Origin: Flavobacteriales bacterium UBA1112
GTDB taxonomy: Bacteria; Bacteroidota; Bacteroidia; Flavobacteriales_D; Sanyastnellaceae
Assembly: GCA_002313415.1 (NCBI GenBank)
Contig: DCBH01000119.1
Location: 1-14,362 of the forward strand
Direction of reading: 5' to 3'
Length of the DNA: 14,362 nucleotides
The position numbers were made by a program, and so were the translations under genes. Position 1 is the first letter of the stretch; each line of letters starts with the position of its first letter. Positions 1 to 7,884 of the stretch are shown piece by piece. The notes beneath the pieces are model-generated. The model ran no database searches and was not told the origin of the DNA. It worked only from the letters and a program-made list of their open reading frames with translations.

Positions 1-2106
1 GCCAATCATTCCAACTCCAGCAGCAGTGCGTAGAACGAGACTTTTGGGGTTTTCTCCTCCACCCTGTGTCAAAGGCGTGTACCACTCTGCTTTGACTTTC
101 CACTTGTGATATTCCACCCATCTAAATCGGGTTTGATCGTCTACGGGTGCGCCGTCCTCCCCGGTATAAAAGCCCTCAGGACGGAAGACACTGTACGGAG
201 GGGTGGCCTTCACGCTGACTTCTACATTCGATCCCCACACAGGGAAGATGGGGTCACTTACGGAATTCCTTCCCACCACGCCTGTCAAGGCAAGGTTGTT
301 TGAGCGACCTTTCGAAAAACTGAAGAACGACCCAAAGTCGTCCAGATTGAAATGTTGGTATGACAGCGAAGCCTGGAACACGAACCAGTCGTCAGGTTTT
401 TTCCAACGTTGGCCTAGCCCCAATTGTACGCCTGTAATCTGAAGAGATGTTCTCGCCTCATTCACCTCACCATCAATCAACCGAGGCTGGCCATTGCTTT
501 GAATGGACCTCCATACGCTGAAGCTCAATGAATTCGGCTTTGACCCTCCCAACCATGGCTCGGTGAAACTGAAGTTGTAGCTCTGGAAAAACAATCCATT
601 GGATTGAGCTCGCAGCGACAACCGTTGTCCGTCGCCAGTAGGAATGGGACGCCACGTGCCCTTTTTGAACATTTTTGAAGCCGCAAAATTGGTGAAGCTG
701 ATGCCAAGGGTACCGACGACGCGCCCACCTCCCCATCCACCGCTGAGCTCAATCTGATCGGAGGGCTTTTCCTCCACGGTGTACTCAATGTCCACGGTGC
801 CATCCTCGGGATGTTGAATGGGATTGACACCAAATGCCTCTGGGTTGAAATAGCCGAGCTGAGAAAGTTCTCGTTGGGTTCGAATGATGTCAGTTCTGCT
901 GAACAAATCTCCAGGTCGTGTTCTGATTTCTCTGTATACGACGTGATCGTTGGTTTTGCTGTTTCCCTGAATCTTCACCCGTCCGATTCGGAATTGCTGG
1001 CCTTCCATCATCCGAACTTCAATGTCGATGGTGTCGCCATAAACCCTTTTTTCAATCGGCCGTGCTTGAAATGTCAAATATCCATCGTCTTGATACAAAG
1101 AGCTCAGATCAAGTCCTTTTGGATCCATGAATACCCTGGTTTCTAAACGCTCCATGCTGAATACCTCCCCACGCTGGATGTCAAGCAAACTGTCGAGCTG
1201 AGTGGTTCTGTACTTCGTGTTCCCCGTGAACGTAATGTCTCCAAAGAAAAATGGACTCCCCTCCTCGACCCAGACGTCCAAGACCACCTCGCCATCAGAA
1301 TTTCGGCTCAAGCTGTCTTTCAATACGCGCGCATTTCGATATCCTGCAGCGTGATATTCATGGAGTACGTTGTCGAGGTCAGACTGAAACGTGCTCTCGA
1401 GGTATTTCGACGCCTTGTAAAACCGCCACCATCTGCGCTCTTTGGTGTCTTTCATCTTTCGGGCCAATGCTGTCTCATCCATGGCTTCAACCCCGTGGAA
1501 GGCGATGCGGTCAATTTTGACCTTACTCCCTTTCTCGATGCGTATCCGCAACTTGGTCCCGTTGGCGAACAACGTATCCGATTGTTGTTCCATGGCGATG
1601 TCCACGTCAAGAAAGCCTTTTTCCATGTAGTGATCCCGGATGCGCTTCGTGGCCACCGCCTTGACGTTGTCATCCAAAATGCGCCCCGTCAACAGCTCAA
1701 TTTTACCCTTAATCGTCTCTTGCTCGGATCGACTGACACCTGAAATCGTATACCGGGTAAGTCTAGGCAGCTCTTTTACGCGAATGACCAAGTATGCATC
1801 TCTGCCTCGTACCTCCGCGACCTCGATTTGGATGTCAGCAAACAAATCCTGTGCCCAAAGTCCTGTGATGGCGCGCTTGATGTCGTCACCAGGAATTGTA
1901 ATTTCCTGTCCAACCTGCAGTGAACTGAACAACTTGATGGCCTGAACATCAGTATGTTCGGCCCCTAGAACGGTCAACCCAGCGATTTTGTAGGTCGATG
2001 ACAAAGACAAATCTATCAGATTGTCATTTTCAATTTGAGCCCACATGTTCTGGGCACCTGATGTCACCATGCAGGCCAGCGCTGCCCTCCAAATCCATGC
2101 TCTCAT
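1..2106 (-). CDS. bamA: BamA, outer-membrane protein assembly factor (3' end cut by window)
   Basis: BamA is the Omp85-family core of the machine that folds and inserts beta-barrel proteins into the outer membrane. I translated the 702 codons present; the frame is open to the left edge, so the C-terminal part of the barrel and the stop codon lie outside. Residues 1-24 look like a signal peptide with possible cleavage after MWA. About 38-448 carry a series of POTRA-type repeats (for example YKIAGLTVLG near 39 and FRIGRVKIQGNSKT near 380). The barrel follows a VDIEYTVEEKPSDQIELSGG junction near 449, and the family-typical FTEPWLGG motif is at about 514-521. The ATG at 2106 shares one base with the uppS stop (TGATG), which supports both this start and translational coupling. 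Families of this kind in Bacteroidota usually reach about 850 residues, so most of the gene is visible. Identification is firm. Confidence 0.95.
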   Translation of the reverse strand, partial: MRAWIWRAALACMVTSGAQNMWAQIENDNLIDLSLSSTYKIAGLTVLGAEHTDVQAIKLFSSLQVGQEITIPGDDIKRAITGLWAQDLFADIQIEVAEVRGRDAYLVIRVKELPRLTRYTISGVSRSEQETIKGKIELLTGRILDDNVKAVATKRIRDHYMEKGFLDVDIAMEQQSDTLFANGTKLRIRIEKGSKVKIDRIAFHGVEAMDETALARKMKDTKERRWWRFYKASKYLESTFQSDLDNVLHEYHAAGYRNARVLKDSLSRNSDGEVVLDVWVEEGSPFFFGDITFTGNTKYRTTQLDSLLDIQRGEVFSMERLETRVFMDPKGLDLSSLYQDDGYLTFQARPIEKRVYGDTIDIEVRMMEGQQFRIGRVKIQGNSKTNDHVVYREIRTRPGDLFSRTDIIRTQRELSQLGYFNPEAFGVNPIQHPEDGTVDIEYTVEEKPSDQIELSGGWGGGRVVGTLGISFTNFAASKMFKKGTWRPIPTGDGQRLSLRAQSNGLFFQSYNFSFTEPWLGGSKPNSLSFSVWRSIQSNGQPRLIDGEVNEARTSLQITGVQLGLGQRWKKPDDWFVFQASLSYQHFNLDDFGSFFSFSKGRSNNLALTGVVGRNSVSDPIFPVWGSNVEVSVKATPPYSVFRPEGFYTGEDGAPVDDQTRFRWVEYHKWKVKAEWYTPLTQGGGENPKSLVLRTAAGVGMIG

Positions 2107-2879
2107 CAGCTTGACTTTACATTGGGAAGAGCACCAAATCGGCGCTCTCGATGTTGAAAATCTCTGATGGCATCGAAAAACTGTTCCTTTCTAAAATCCG
2201 GCCAAAGGACCGATGTGAAATGGAGCTCTGCGTAAGCCAATTGCCACAACATGAAGTTGCTGATGCGGTGTTCCCCCGATGTGCGAATCATGAGCTCCGG
2301 ATCGGGCAAATCCGCCGTCTGAAGGTATTTGTCAATGGTCGATGGAAGCACATCTTCCGGTTTCAGCCCCTCTCCCATCATGGCCCGAATGGCTTCAACC
2401 ATTTCCCACTTTGCACTGTAACTCAACGCGAGGATCAAATCCAAACGAACGTCACCCTCAGGACCGTCTTTCATTCTCTCCAGCTCCGCTTGACATGCAG
2501 AAGGCAAACTTGTCACATCTCCAATCGCACGCAATCGAACGCCTTTGCTTCCCAATTCCATGGCCTCTTGCACCAGTGTCTTGACAAGCAAGTCCATCAA
2601 GGCGTCCACTTCTTCTTTCGGACGATTCCAGTTCTCTGTGCTGAATGCGTAAAGAGTCAAATAACGTACTCCGCTTTCAAGGGCAGCCTCAACTGTGGCA
2701 CGAACAGATTCCACGCCGTGGGCATGCCCAAAAACACGTTCCTCTCCCCGACGCTTGGCCCAACGACCGTTGCCATCCATGATGACAGCGACGTGTTCAG
2801 GGACTCGATGTGGATCAATTCCCGCAGCGCGCAATGCTCGATTTTGAGCATCGGAAGAATGAGTATTGGGTGAAATCAT
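2106..2879 (-). CDS. uppS: UppS-type isoprenyl transferase (undecaprenyl diphosphate synthase)
   Basis: A cytosolic cis-prenyltransferase that extends farnesyl diphosphate with isopentenyl diphosphate to make undecaprenyl diphosphate, the lipid carrier for peptidoglycan and surface polysaccharides. The 257-residue product has the whole signature set: HVAVIMDGNGRWAKRRG around 29-45 with the catalytic Asp at 35, YLTLYAFSTENWNRP, and the diphosphate-binding segment beginning RTSGEHRISNF at 199. The ATG at 2879 overlaps the stop of the upstream PorG-like gene as ATGA. A longer reading from a TTG at 2891 would only add four residues (TTG-CTG-GGA-ACA) and the GGGA just before the ATG could serve as ribosome binding site, so I prefer 2879. 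The gene ends in a TGATG junction with bamA. Length is normal for the family (about 245-260). Confidence 0.96.
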   Translation of the reverse strand: MISPNTHSSDAQNRALRAAGIDPHRVPEHVAVIMDGNGRWAKRRGEERVFGHAHGVESVRATVEAALESGVRYLTLYAFSTENWNRPKEEVDALMDLLVKTLVQEAMELGSKGVRLRAIGDVTSLPSACQAELERMKDGPEGDVRLDLILALSYSAKWEMVEAIRAMMGEGLKPEDVLPSTIDKYLQTADLPDPELMIRTSGEHRISNFMLWQLAYAELHFTSVLWPDFRKEQFFDAIRDFQHRERRFGALPNVKSS

Positions 2880-3745
2880 TGTTCCCAGCAAGTTGTGGCT
2901 TTTTTGCTCACGCGAAAACCCAAAGAGAACAAAAAGTAACCGTATCGATCGTTGCGACCCGGGTCCCCTCGCTGGAAACTTTCGGGTCCTTGACTGGACG
3001 ACAAGTCATCGAGGCTACGGTCTGCAAATTGGACCGCTGTTTGGCCTCGCGCCTCACGCAACAAAGAGGGGTTCATGTACACTGTGCTTGCATCATCGAG
3101 GTAGTCGGTCCATGTTTTTCTCGCTCCCCATTCGAATTGGATGGACATCCCCGAACCCAAATTCCCCTTCCATCCCAAACCGTAAGGCACGGCTACTCCC
3201 CAGTTGAGGTAGTTTGACACATCCTCAAACCAACCCTGGCCCTCTGTACCCATGGGTTGCAGCGGCTGCCAATTTCCATAGATATCCTGACCCTCAGGAT
3301 CGTGGGTATAAATCGCCACCCCTGCATACAAAAAGGGCACCAAATTGCGTTTTGGGTTACCCACAGCATGATCGCGAAAATTCAGCTCCGTCGTGAGGGA
3401 ATACTCGTTGATTTGATTTCTAAAGTGCAGATTCCGGTTTTGCTGCCATCCATTGGACTGGTCGTCATCCCAGGCTTCGATTCGGCCTTGGAGAAATTGG
3501 CCTCGGACAGACCACCTCGTATTGATGTTGTGGCGATAAAAACCTCCTCGGGTCAGGTGACTCATCGAACGCAACATGTTCCCCGGATTTAAATCTCCGA
3601 CGTACCAAGCTGTTCCAAGTTGAATTCCCAGTTCCTTGCTTGCACCGCGACGGTTTCGTTGTCCCTGACATTCATTTGTGACTCCGAAAAAGCACAACGC
3701 AATCGAAGCCAGTGACATCAAGAAAGGGCGAGGAAAAATTGTCAT
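2876..3745 (-). CDS. PorG-like (DUF6089) envelope protein
   Basis: A predicted exported protein of 289 residues similar to the DUF6089/PorG family of Bacteroidota, which includes an outer-membrane component linked to the type IX secretion and gliding apparatus. Residues 1-29 form a signal peptide (MTIFPRPF followed by a hydrophobic run, ending near NECQGQ). Recognisable family features are ELGIQLGTAWYVGDLNPG near the mature N-terminus, NRNLHFRNQINEYSLTTELNF, LVPFLYAGVAIY, LQPMGTEGQGW and FEWGARKTWTDYLDDASTVY. Alternating hydrophobic residues and the absence of later membrane helices fit an 8-10-stranded beta-barrel. A TTG at 3757 is in frame four codons upstream, but the ATG at 3745 gives a cleaner signal peptide. 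The stop overlaps the uppS start (ATGA). Its position just upstream of uppS-bamA is a common Bacteroidota arrangement, from memory. Whether this copy works in secretion or is only a family relative cannot be told from sequence. Confidence 0.83.
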   Translation of the reverse strand: MTIFPRPFLMSLASIALCFFGVTNECQGQRNRRGASKELGIQLGTAWYVGDLNPGNMLRSMSHLTRGGFYRHNINTRWSVRGQFLQGRIEAWDDDQSNGWQQNRNLHFRNQINEYSLTTELNFRDHAVGNPKRNLVPFLYAGVAIYTHDPEGQDIYGNWQPLQPMGTEGQGWFEDVSNYLNWGVAVPYGLGWKGNLGSGMSIQFEWGARKTWTDYLDDASTVYMNPSLLREARGQTAVQFADRSLDDLSSSQGPESFQRGDPGRNDRYGYFLFSLGFRVSKKATTCWEQ

Positions 3746-3787
3746 TGTGATGTTCAACGCGCAAAATTACGCGGGATTGCCCTGGCT

Positions 3788-4663
3788 TCAGCGTTCTCGT
3801 GGGTCAAGTCCCCAATGCATTTTTTGGCGAACCGTGGAAAAAAAGTCTTGGTGCTCCAAATTGATTAGCGTGATGCTGAATCCCGCGGGCCTTATGCGCA
3901 CTTCCTGACCAGGCTCAAGTGGGTAAGAACGACTGTCCATGCTCAACAAAAACTGGGCGTCTCTGCCTCCAGCCACCAATGTGATTTCTCCTTCAAGTGG
4001 AATCACCAGAGGGCGGTCATTGAGATTGTGAGGCGCAACCGGAGTGACGACCACAACATTGGATCCCGGATACACAATGGGGCCTCCAGCACTCAATGAA
4101 TAGGCTGTTGAACCCGTCGGGGTGCTGACCAAAAGTCCATCCGCCCAATATGTGTTGACAAATTTGTCGTCTCGATGAACGTCCACAACGACCATGCTTG
4201 CCGTATCGCGCTTGTGAATCACAACCTCATTCAAGGCATATGGAAATTCCCCGAGATGTTGTCCCTCGACCTCAACACGCAACAAATCCCTTCTTTCCTC
4301 CCAAGTTTTACCAGCAACAAAGGCATCCATAGCCAAATCAAAGGCATCCATACTCACATTGCTTAAGAATCCCAATCGCCCCGTATTGACACCAAGGATG
4401 GGTATGGCACCCCGCTGCACAAGCGTAGCGGCTTCGAGAACTGTTCCATCCCCACCAAAAGCAAGCAGTACATCCACACCGTCAGGCACATCACCTTCAT
4501 AAGGAATCAAGCCCTCGGGAAGATTCATGTGATCGCTCAACTCGGCCATGTAGGCTTGGGAAATCCAGGCCTCTGCATCGAGTGCCAAAACACGATCCAA
4601 CGCCGAGCGCAGAGCCTCTGCGTCTTCAGGCGACACCGCTTTTCCGAAAAGGGCAATGCGCAT
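3788..4663 (-). CDS. nadK: NAD kinase
   Basis: Phosphorylates NAD to NADP in the cytosol with ATP or polyphosphate and so sets the NADPH pool. The 291-residue product has the diagnostic GGDGT motif at 70-74 with the catalytic Asp, the Asn-Glu pair of the NAD site at 145-146 (ALNEVVIHKRD), the glycine-rich TPTGSTAYSLSAGGP at 181-195, and APHNLNDRPLVIP further on. I start at the ATG at 4663 because it begins MRIALFGKAV, the usual first strand of the family, and lies 10 bases after the CBS-gene stop. An in-frame ATG at 4723 would add 20 non-typical residues and overlap the CBS gene. Length is normal. The upstream CBS neighbour is a recurring partner in this phylum (recalled), but a direct functional link is not proven here. 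Confidence 0.96.
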   Translation of the reverse strand: MRIALFGKAVSPEDAEALRSALDRVLALDAEAWISQAYMAELSDHMNLPEGLIPYEGDVPDGVDVLLAFGGDGTVLEAATLVQRGAIPILGVNTGRLGFLSNVSMDAFDLAMDAFVAGKTWEERRDLLRVEVEGQHLGEFPYALNEVVIHKRDTASMVVVDVHRDDKFVNTYWADGLLVSTPTGSTAYSLSAGGPIVYPGSNVVVVTPVAPHNLNDRPLVIPLEGEITLVAGGRDAQFLLSMDSRSYPLEPGQEVRIRPAGFSITLINLEHQDFFSTVRQKMHWGLDPRER

Positions 4664-4673
4664 GAGCTTTAGA

Positions 4674-5324
4674 TTAAGGTTCGAGGTATCGCATGAATGC
4701 ATCAAATCGCGCGCGCATCTCATCCTCGAGTTCAGGCGCGTTGTAAAAACTTTGTACCTGATACTCGTGGCGGCGCAAAGTGACCATCAGCGACTCGATT
4801 TCTTCTGTGCTGACTTTGAAGGTCACTTCCAAAAATTCGCTGTCTTCCGCAGGGGCGACGTTGAAACTCGTGATTTGGGATCCATCGGCTTCAACAATGC
4901 GAAAGAGTTCTGCAGGACTTAAATCCTTTGGCAACACCTCCAGAACGATTGTGCTTCCGGGAACTCCCCAGCCCGCTCGTTTGGCAAGAAATTGCAACAC
5001 TGCCGAACGATTGACCGCTCCGCGATACAAACCTTCGTGAACAACGGGAAGCACATCGACATCTGACCAACCCATACGAGCGACCACATCGTACAAATGC
5101 AAATCATGTGAAATGGCATCCTGAGTCATTGGTGCCTCGGCAATGATTGCTGAATCGTCAAGTTCGAGCAGTACACCTTCCGACACTGTTCCTTTGTACA
5201 CGTCCTCTTCAACCACTGGAAGGTGCATGAGTTTTAACTCATCCATTACATTCAGGGCGCGCGCGACCTTGTCGGTCAAGGCGAGGACCGGAAGGTCTAA
5301 GGACAGCATTCTCTGGGCGCGCAT
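4674..5324 (-). CDS. CBS-pair protein with C-terminal ACT-like region
   Basis: A soluble 216-residue protein. Residues about 10-113 form two CBS motifs (VLALTDKVARALNVMDEL with MHLPVVEEDVYKGTVS, and a second around DVVARMGWSDVDVLPVVHEG), the fold that usually binds adenosine nucleotides such as AMP, ATP or NAD-like ligands. Residues about 124-196 (STIVLEVLPKDLSPAEL through the VTLRRHEYQVQSFYN stretch) resemble an ACT-type regulatory domain. There is no enzyme domain, so it is probably a sensor or regulator. Its position directly before nadK suggests a role tied to nucleotide or NAD(P) status; that is inference. The ATG at 5324 leaves 34 bases to divergent pdxJ. An in-frame ATG at 5453 would sit inside pdxJ and add residues unlike any CBS protein, so I rejected it. 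Exact ligand and partner unknown. Confidence 0.85.
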   Translation of the reverse strand: MRAQRMLSLDLPVLALTDKVARALNVMDELKLMHLPVVEEDVYKGTVSEGVLLELDDSAIIAEAPMTQDAISHDLHLYDVVARMGWSDVDVLPVVHEGLYRGAVNRSAVLQFLAKRAGWGVPGSTIVLEVLPKDLSPAELFRIVEADGSQITSFNVAPAEDSEFLEVTFKVSTEEIESLMVTLRRHEYQVQSFYNAPELEDEMRARFDAFMRYLEP

Positions 5325-5358
5325 GGTGTAATTTCGCTCTATTAAGTCAAAGGTAGGT

Positions 5359-6078
5359 ATGACAAGGCTCAGCGTCAACGTAAACAAGATTGCCACACTT
5401 CGAAACGCCCGTGGAGGCAATGAACCCAATGTTATTGAGGCGGCCAAGCGCATTCAAGCATTTGGGGCTGACGGAATCACTGTTCATCCGCGTCCCGATG
5501 CTCGTCACATTACCTATGCCGATGTGCGCGGCTTGCGGTCTGTTGTAAACACAGAATTCAACATAGAGGGGTATCCAAACAAGGAATTCATCGACCTTGT
5601 CTGCGAGGTGCGTCCGGAACAGGTCACCTTGGTTCCAGATCCCCCCGACGTTTTGACCAGCAACGCCGGCTGGACAGTAACAGATCACAGCAGCATGCTG
5701 CGTGACGTGCTTTCCAGGTTCCATGAATGTGGCATCCGCACATCGTTGTTCATCGAAACGAACCAAGCTCAAATTGAGGCTGCAGCCATGGCAGGAGCAA
5801 ACCGCATCGAACTCTACACAGAATCGTTTGCCGTTCAGCATGCGCGTATCGGCAGTGACGCTGCCCAGCCTTACACGCAAGCTGCCAAGTGGGCCGTGGA
5901 AGCAGGTTTGGGCGTCAATGCAGGGCACGACCTCAACCTTTCGAATTTGCGTGATTTCTGTGCAAAAGTCCCCCACCTCGACGAGGTGAGTATAGGACAT
6001 GCCTTAATTTCCGATGCCCTTTACCTCGGCCTATCCAACGCAGTTGCACAGTATCGTGCGTGCCTTCACGTCCCTTAA
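5359..6078 (+). CDS. pdxJ: Pyridoxine 5'-phosphate synthase
   Basis: Condenses 1-deoxy-D-xylulose 5-phosphate with 3-amino-2-oxopropyl phosphate to make pyridoxine 5'-phosphate in the DXP-dependent vitamin B6 pathway. The 239-residue TIM barrel is full length. Visible family landmarks are GADGITVHPRPDARHI (His43, Arg45, His50), FNIEGYP with the conserved Glu70, ELYTES at 151-156, LGVNAGHDLN with His190, and SIGHALISDALYLGL at 211-225. The N-terminal strand reads LSVNVNKIATLRNARGG, with Asn9-Lys10 where the E. coli enzyme has Asp-His; I recall this as a subgroup trait in Bacteroidota. A purine-rich AAAGGTAGG sits just before the ATG. The stop codon shares its last base with the start of the downstream hydrolase (TAATG). 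Confidence 0.95.
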   Translation: MTRLSVNVNKIATLRNARGGNEPNVIEAAKRIQAFGADGITVHPRPDARHITYADVRGLRSVVNTEFNIEGYPNKEFIDLVCEVRPEQVTLVPDPPDVLTSNAGWTVTDHSSMLRDVLSRFHECGIRTSLFIETNQAQIEAAAMAGANRIELYTESFAVQHARIGSDAAQPYTQAAKWAVEAGLGVNAGHDLNLSNLRDFCAKVPHLDEVSIGHALISDALYLGLSNAVAQYRACLHVP

Positions 6079-6854
6079 TGGTTCCGAACGCAAGACACAT
6101 TCCTTGTATCCGAGGGGGAGGAGCATCTCACCTCATTATCCTGCATGGATTGTTAGGTAGTTCTGACAATTGGCAAACGTTGGGCAAACGCTACGCCAAA
6201 TCTCACCACGTGTGGATGCTTGATGCCCGAAACCACGGACGATCCCCTCATGCTTCTACCCATACATATGAGTCCATGGCAGGCGATGTCATCGACTTTA
6301 TGGACGATAGGGGCATAGGCAAAGGATCTCTTTTGGGCCACAGCATGGGTGGCAAAACGGTCCTTTTTTTGTCACAATTGCATCCTGAACGATTCGAAAA
6401 ACTCATTGTCGCTGACATTGCTGCCCGGGAATACACGCCAAACCATGACCCCATATTTGACGCGCTACTGGCAACAACCCCAGCATCTGCCTCATCAAGG
6501 GAAGCCATTCAAGCCCAAATTTCAAAGGCATTGAATCGAGATCCCGTGCTCGTACCTTTTTTGATGAAAGGCCTTTACAGGAAGAAAGAAGGCGGCTTCG
6601 CCTGGCGCTTCAATGTGCCCGTCCTGCGACGAACCATGAGGAGTATGGTCATTCATATCGAACTCGGCGTCAACACCCTCCCCACGCTATTCATTCGAGG
6701 AAGCGAGAGCAACTACGTCAACGATGACGACCTGGACCTGCTTGGGGAGCATTTCCTGCACATGGACCACCATACCATCGAAGGTGCTGGCCACTGGTTG
6801 CATGCTGAAGCACCTGAAGAATTTTATCAAGTCACGAACGACTTTTTGGCTTAG
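6078..6854 (+). CDS. Alpha/beta hydrolase (YbfF/ABHD11-like esterase)
   Basis: A 258-residue soluble serine hydrolase. It has the oxyanion-hole segment HGLLGSSDNWQTL at about 23-35, the nucleophile elbow GHSMGG at 87-92 (Ser89), a probable acid residue after the LPTLFIRG strand, and the catalytic His239 in GAGHWLHAE. The pattern is closest to the YbfF/ABHD11-type esterases. The natural substrate of this protein is unknown, and short-chain acyl esters or thioesters are only a family-based guess. The ATG at 6078 overlaps the pdxJ stop (TAATG), which favours it over an in-frame GTG at 6060 inside pdxJ. Co-translation with pdxJ is likely, and pairing of the two genes is familiar in Bacteroidota from memory, though no biochemical link is evident. 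The 3' end overlaps the convergent trhO coding region by 23 bases. A substrate-based symbol is not justified. Confidence 0.9.
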   Translation: MVPNARHIPCIRGGGASHLIILHGLLGSSDNWQTLGKRYAKSHHVWMLDARNHGRSPHASTHTYESMAGDVIDFMDDRGIGKGSLLGHSMGGKTVLFLSQLHPERFEKLIVADIAAREYTPNHDPIFDALLATTPASASSREAIQAQISKALNRDPVLVPFLMKGLYRKKEGGFAWRFNVPVLRRTMRSMVIHIELGVNTLPTLFIRGSESNYVNDDDLDLLGEHFLHMDHHTIEGAGHWLHAEAPEEFYQVTNDFLA

Positions 6855-7878
6855 CCCGCTTCTTTGTTGGCGACCCCTTGCCGCTGGTCATAAATCCACC
6901 CCTGGCTCGAGTCCCCTTTCGAAGTTTGCGCTGTTCTTTTTCAGGCAACATGACAAAATCTCGGCACGATTCACCGCATGTGCTCTCCAACTTATCCTTG
7001 CACGATTCGCATTGAATCATGAGGATGTTGCAAGTGGGGTTGGCACAATTCATATGAGTGTCGCAGGGCGTTCCACAAGTGTGGCAATGTGCGATAACAT
7101 CGTCTGAAATTCGCTCCGCCATGCGCTCATCAAACACAAAATTTTTGCCAATGAATTTGTTACGTAGGCCTTTGGCCTTGGCCTGACGGGTATACTCAAT
7201 GATGCCTCCTTCCAGCTGATGAACATGACGAAACCCCTTGTGCTTGAGGTAAGCACTCGCCTTTTCACATCGAATTCCCCCTGTACAATACATGACGATG
7301 TTCCTGCTCTTCTGCCCTTGCAACATGTCCTCAACGAAGTCAATCTCTTCTCGAAAGGTGTTGACGTCTGGACATATCGCCCCCTCAAAATGTCCAACCT
7401 CGCTCTCGTAGGCATTGCGCATGTCAATGAGTACAGTATCCTCTTTATCCGTCAATTCATTAAACTCTGAAGCTTTCAGATGCGTGCCGCAGTTGGTCAC
7501 ATCAAAAGTGTCGTCCTCGAGTCCATCCGCCACAATTTTGGCCCGAACACGAACGATGAGTTTAAAAAAACTTTTGCCCTGCTCAACTGCCACATTCAGC
7601 CTCAGATTAGGCAACCAACCCAAGTCATCGATGTGCTTTTTAAATTCTGCAAATCGTTCGTTAGGCAACGAAATCTGCGCATTGATGCCCTCCTTGGCAA
7701 CATAGGTTCGACCGAGCACCTCCATCGCAGACCAAGCCTCGTACAACTCCCCTCGGATGCGAGCTGGGTCACTCAAATGCACATACCGATAAAAGCTGAG
7801 TGTCACCCTTTGCTGAGTATCCGCTTTCATGCGCTCCAACAGCACGCGACGATTCTTTCTATTGTGAAGCTTGCTCAT
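6832..7878 (-). CDS. trhO: TrhO, oxygen-dependent tRNA uridine(34) hydroxylase
   Basis: A rhodanese-family enzyme (formerly YceA) that forms 5-hydroxyuridine at the wobble position of certain tRNAs using oxygen. The 348-residue protein has an acylphosphatase-like N-terminal domain at about 25-120 (YRYVHLSDPARIRGEL, GRTYVAKEGINAQIS), a rhodanese domain at about 130-240 with LIDMRNAYESEVGHFEGA, and the active-site loop YCTGGIRCEKASAY with Cys198 and Cys204. After it comes a cysteine-rich tail with nine Cys between 265 and 305 (HCHTCGTPC, CANPTC, CESC, CGESC), which could bind zinc. The last 30 residues are strongly basic (SPTKKRAKPKSRS), possibly for RNA contact. The ATG at 7878 gives an N-terminus about 20 residues longer than the conserved domain start. 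The coding end overlaps the convergent hydrolase gene by 23 bases. Confidence 0.94.
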   Translation of the reverse strand: MSKLHNRKNRRVLLERMKADTQQRVTLSFYRYVHLSDPARIRGELYEAWSAMEVLGRTYVAKEGINAQISLPNERFAEFKKHIDDLGWLPNLRLNVAVEQGKSFFKLIVRVRAKIVADGLEDDTFDVTNCGTHLKASEFNELTDKEDTVLIDMRNAYESEVGHFEGAICPDVNTFREEIDFVEDMLQGQKSRNIVMYCTGGIRCEKASAYLKHKGFRHVHQLEGGIIEYTRQAKAKGLRNKFIGKNFVFDERMAERISDDVIAHCHTCGTPCDTHMNCANPTCNILMIQCESCKDKLESTCGESCRDFVMLPEKEQRKLRKGTRARGGFMTSGKGSPTKKRAKPKSRS

Positions 7879-7884
7879 GCCTCA

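Noticed and set aside
203..1146. Several short plus-strand and minus-strand frames in the first 2.1 kb.
   Set aside because: The continuous 702-codon minus-strand frame encodes BamA with POTRA repeats and the FTEPWLGG motif; the short frames are shadows.
2151..2873. A 240-codon plus-strand frame antisense to uppS.
   Set aside because: It covers a gene with all UppS motifs on the minus strand; its own translation has no recognisable domain and fits a chance antisense frame.
5347..6000. A 217-codon minus-strand frame antisense to pdxJ.
   Set aside because: PdxJ motifs are clear on the plus strand and the antisense translation shows no family signal.
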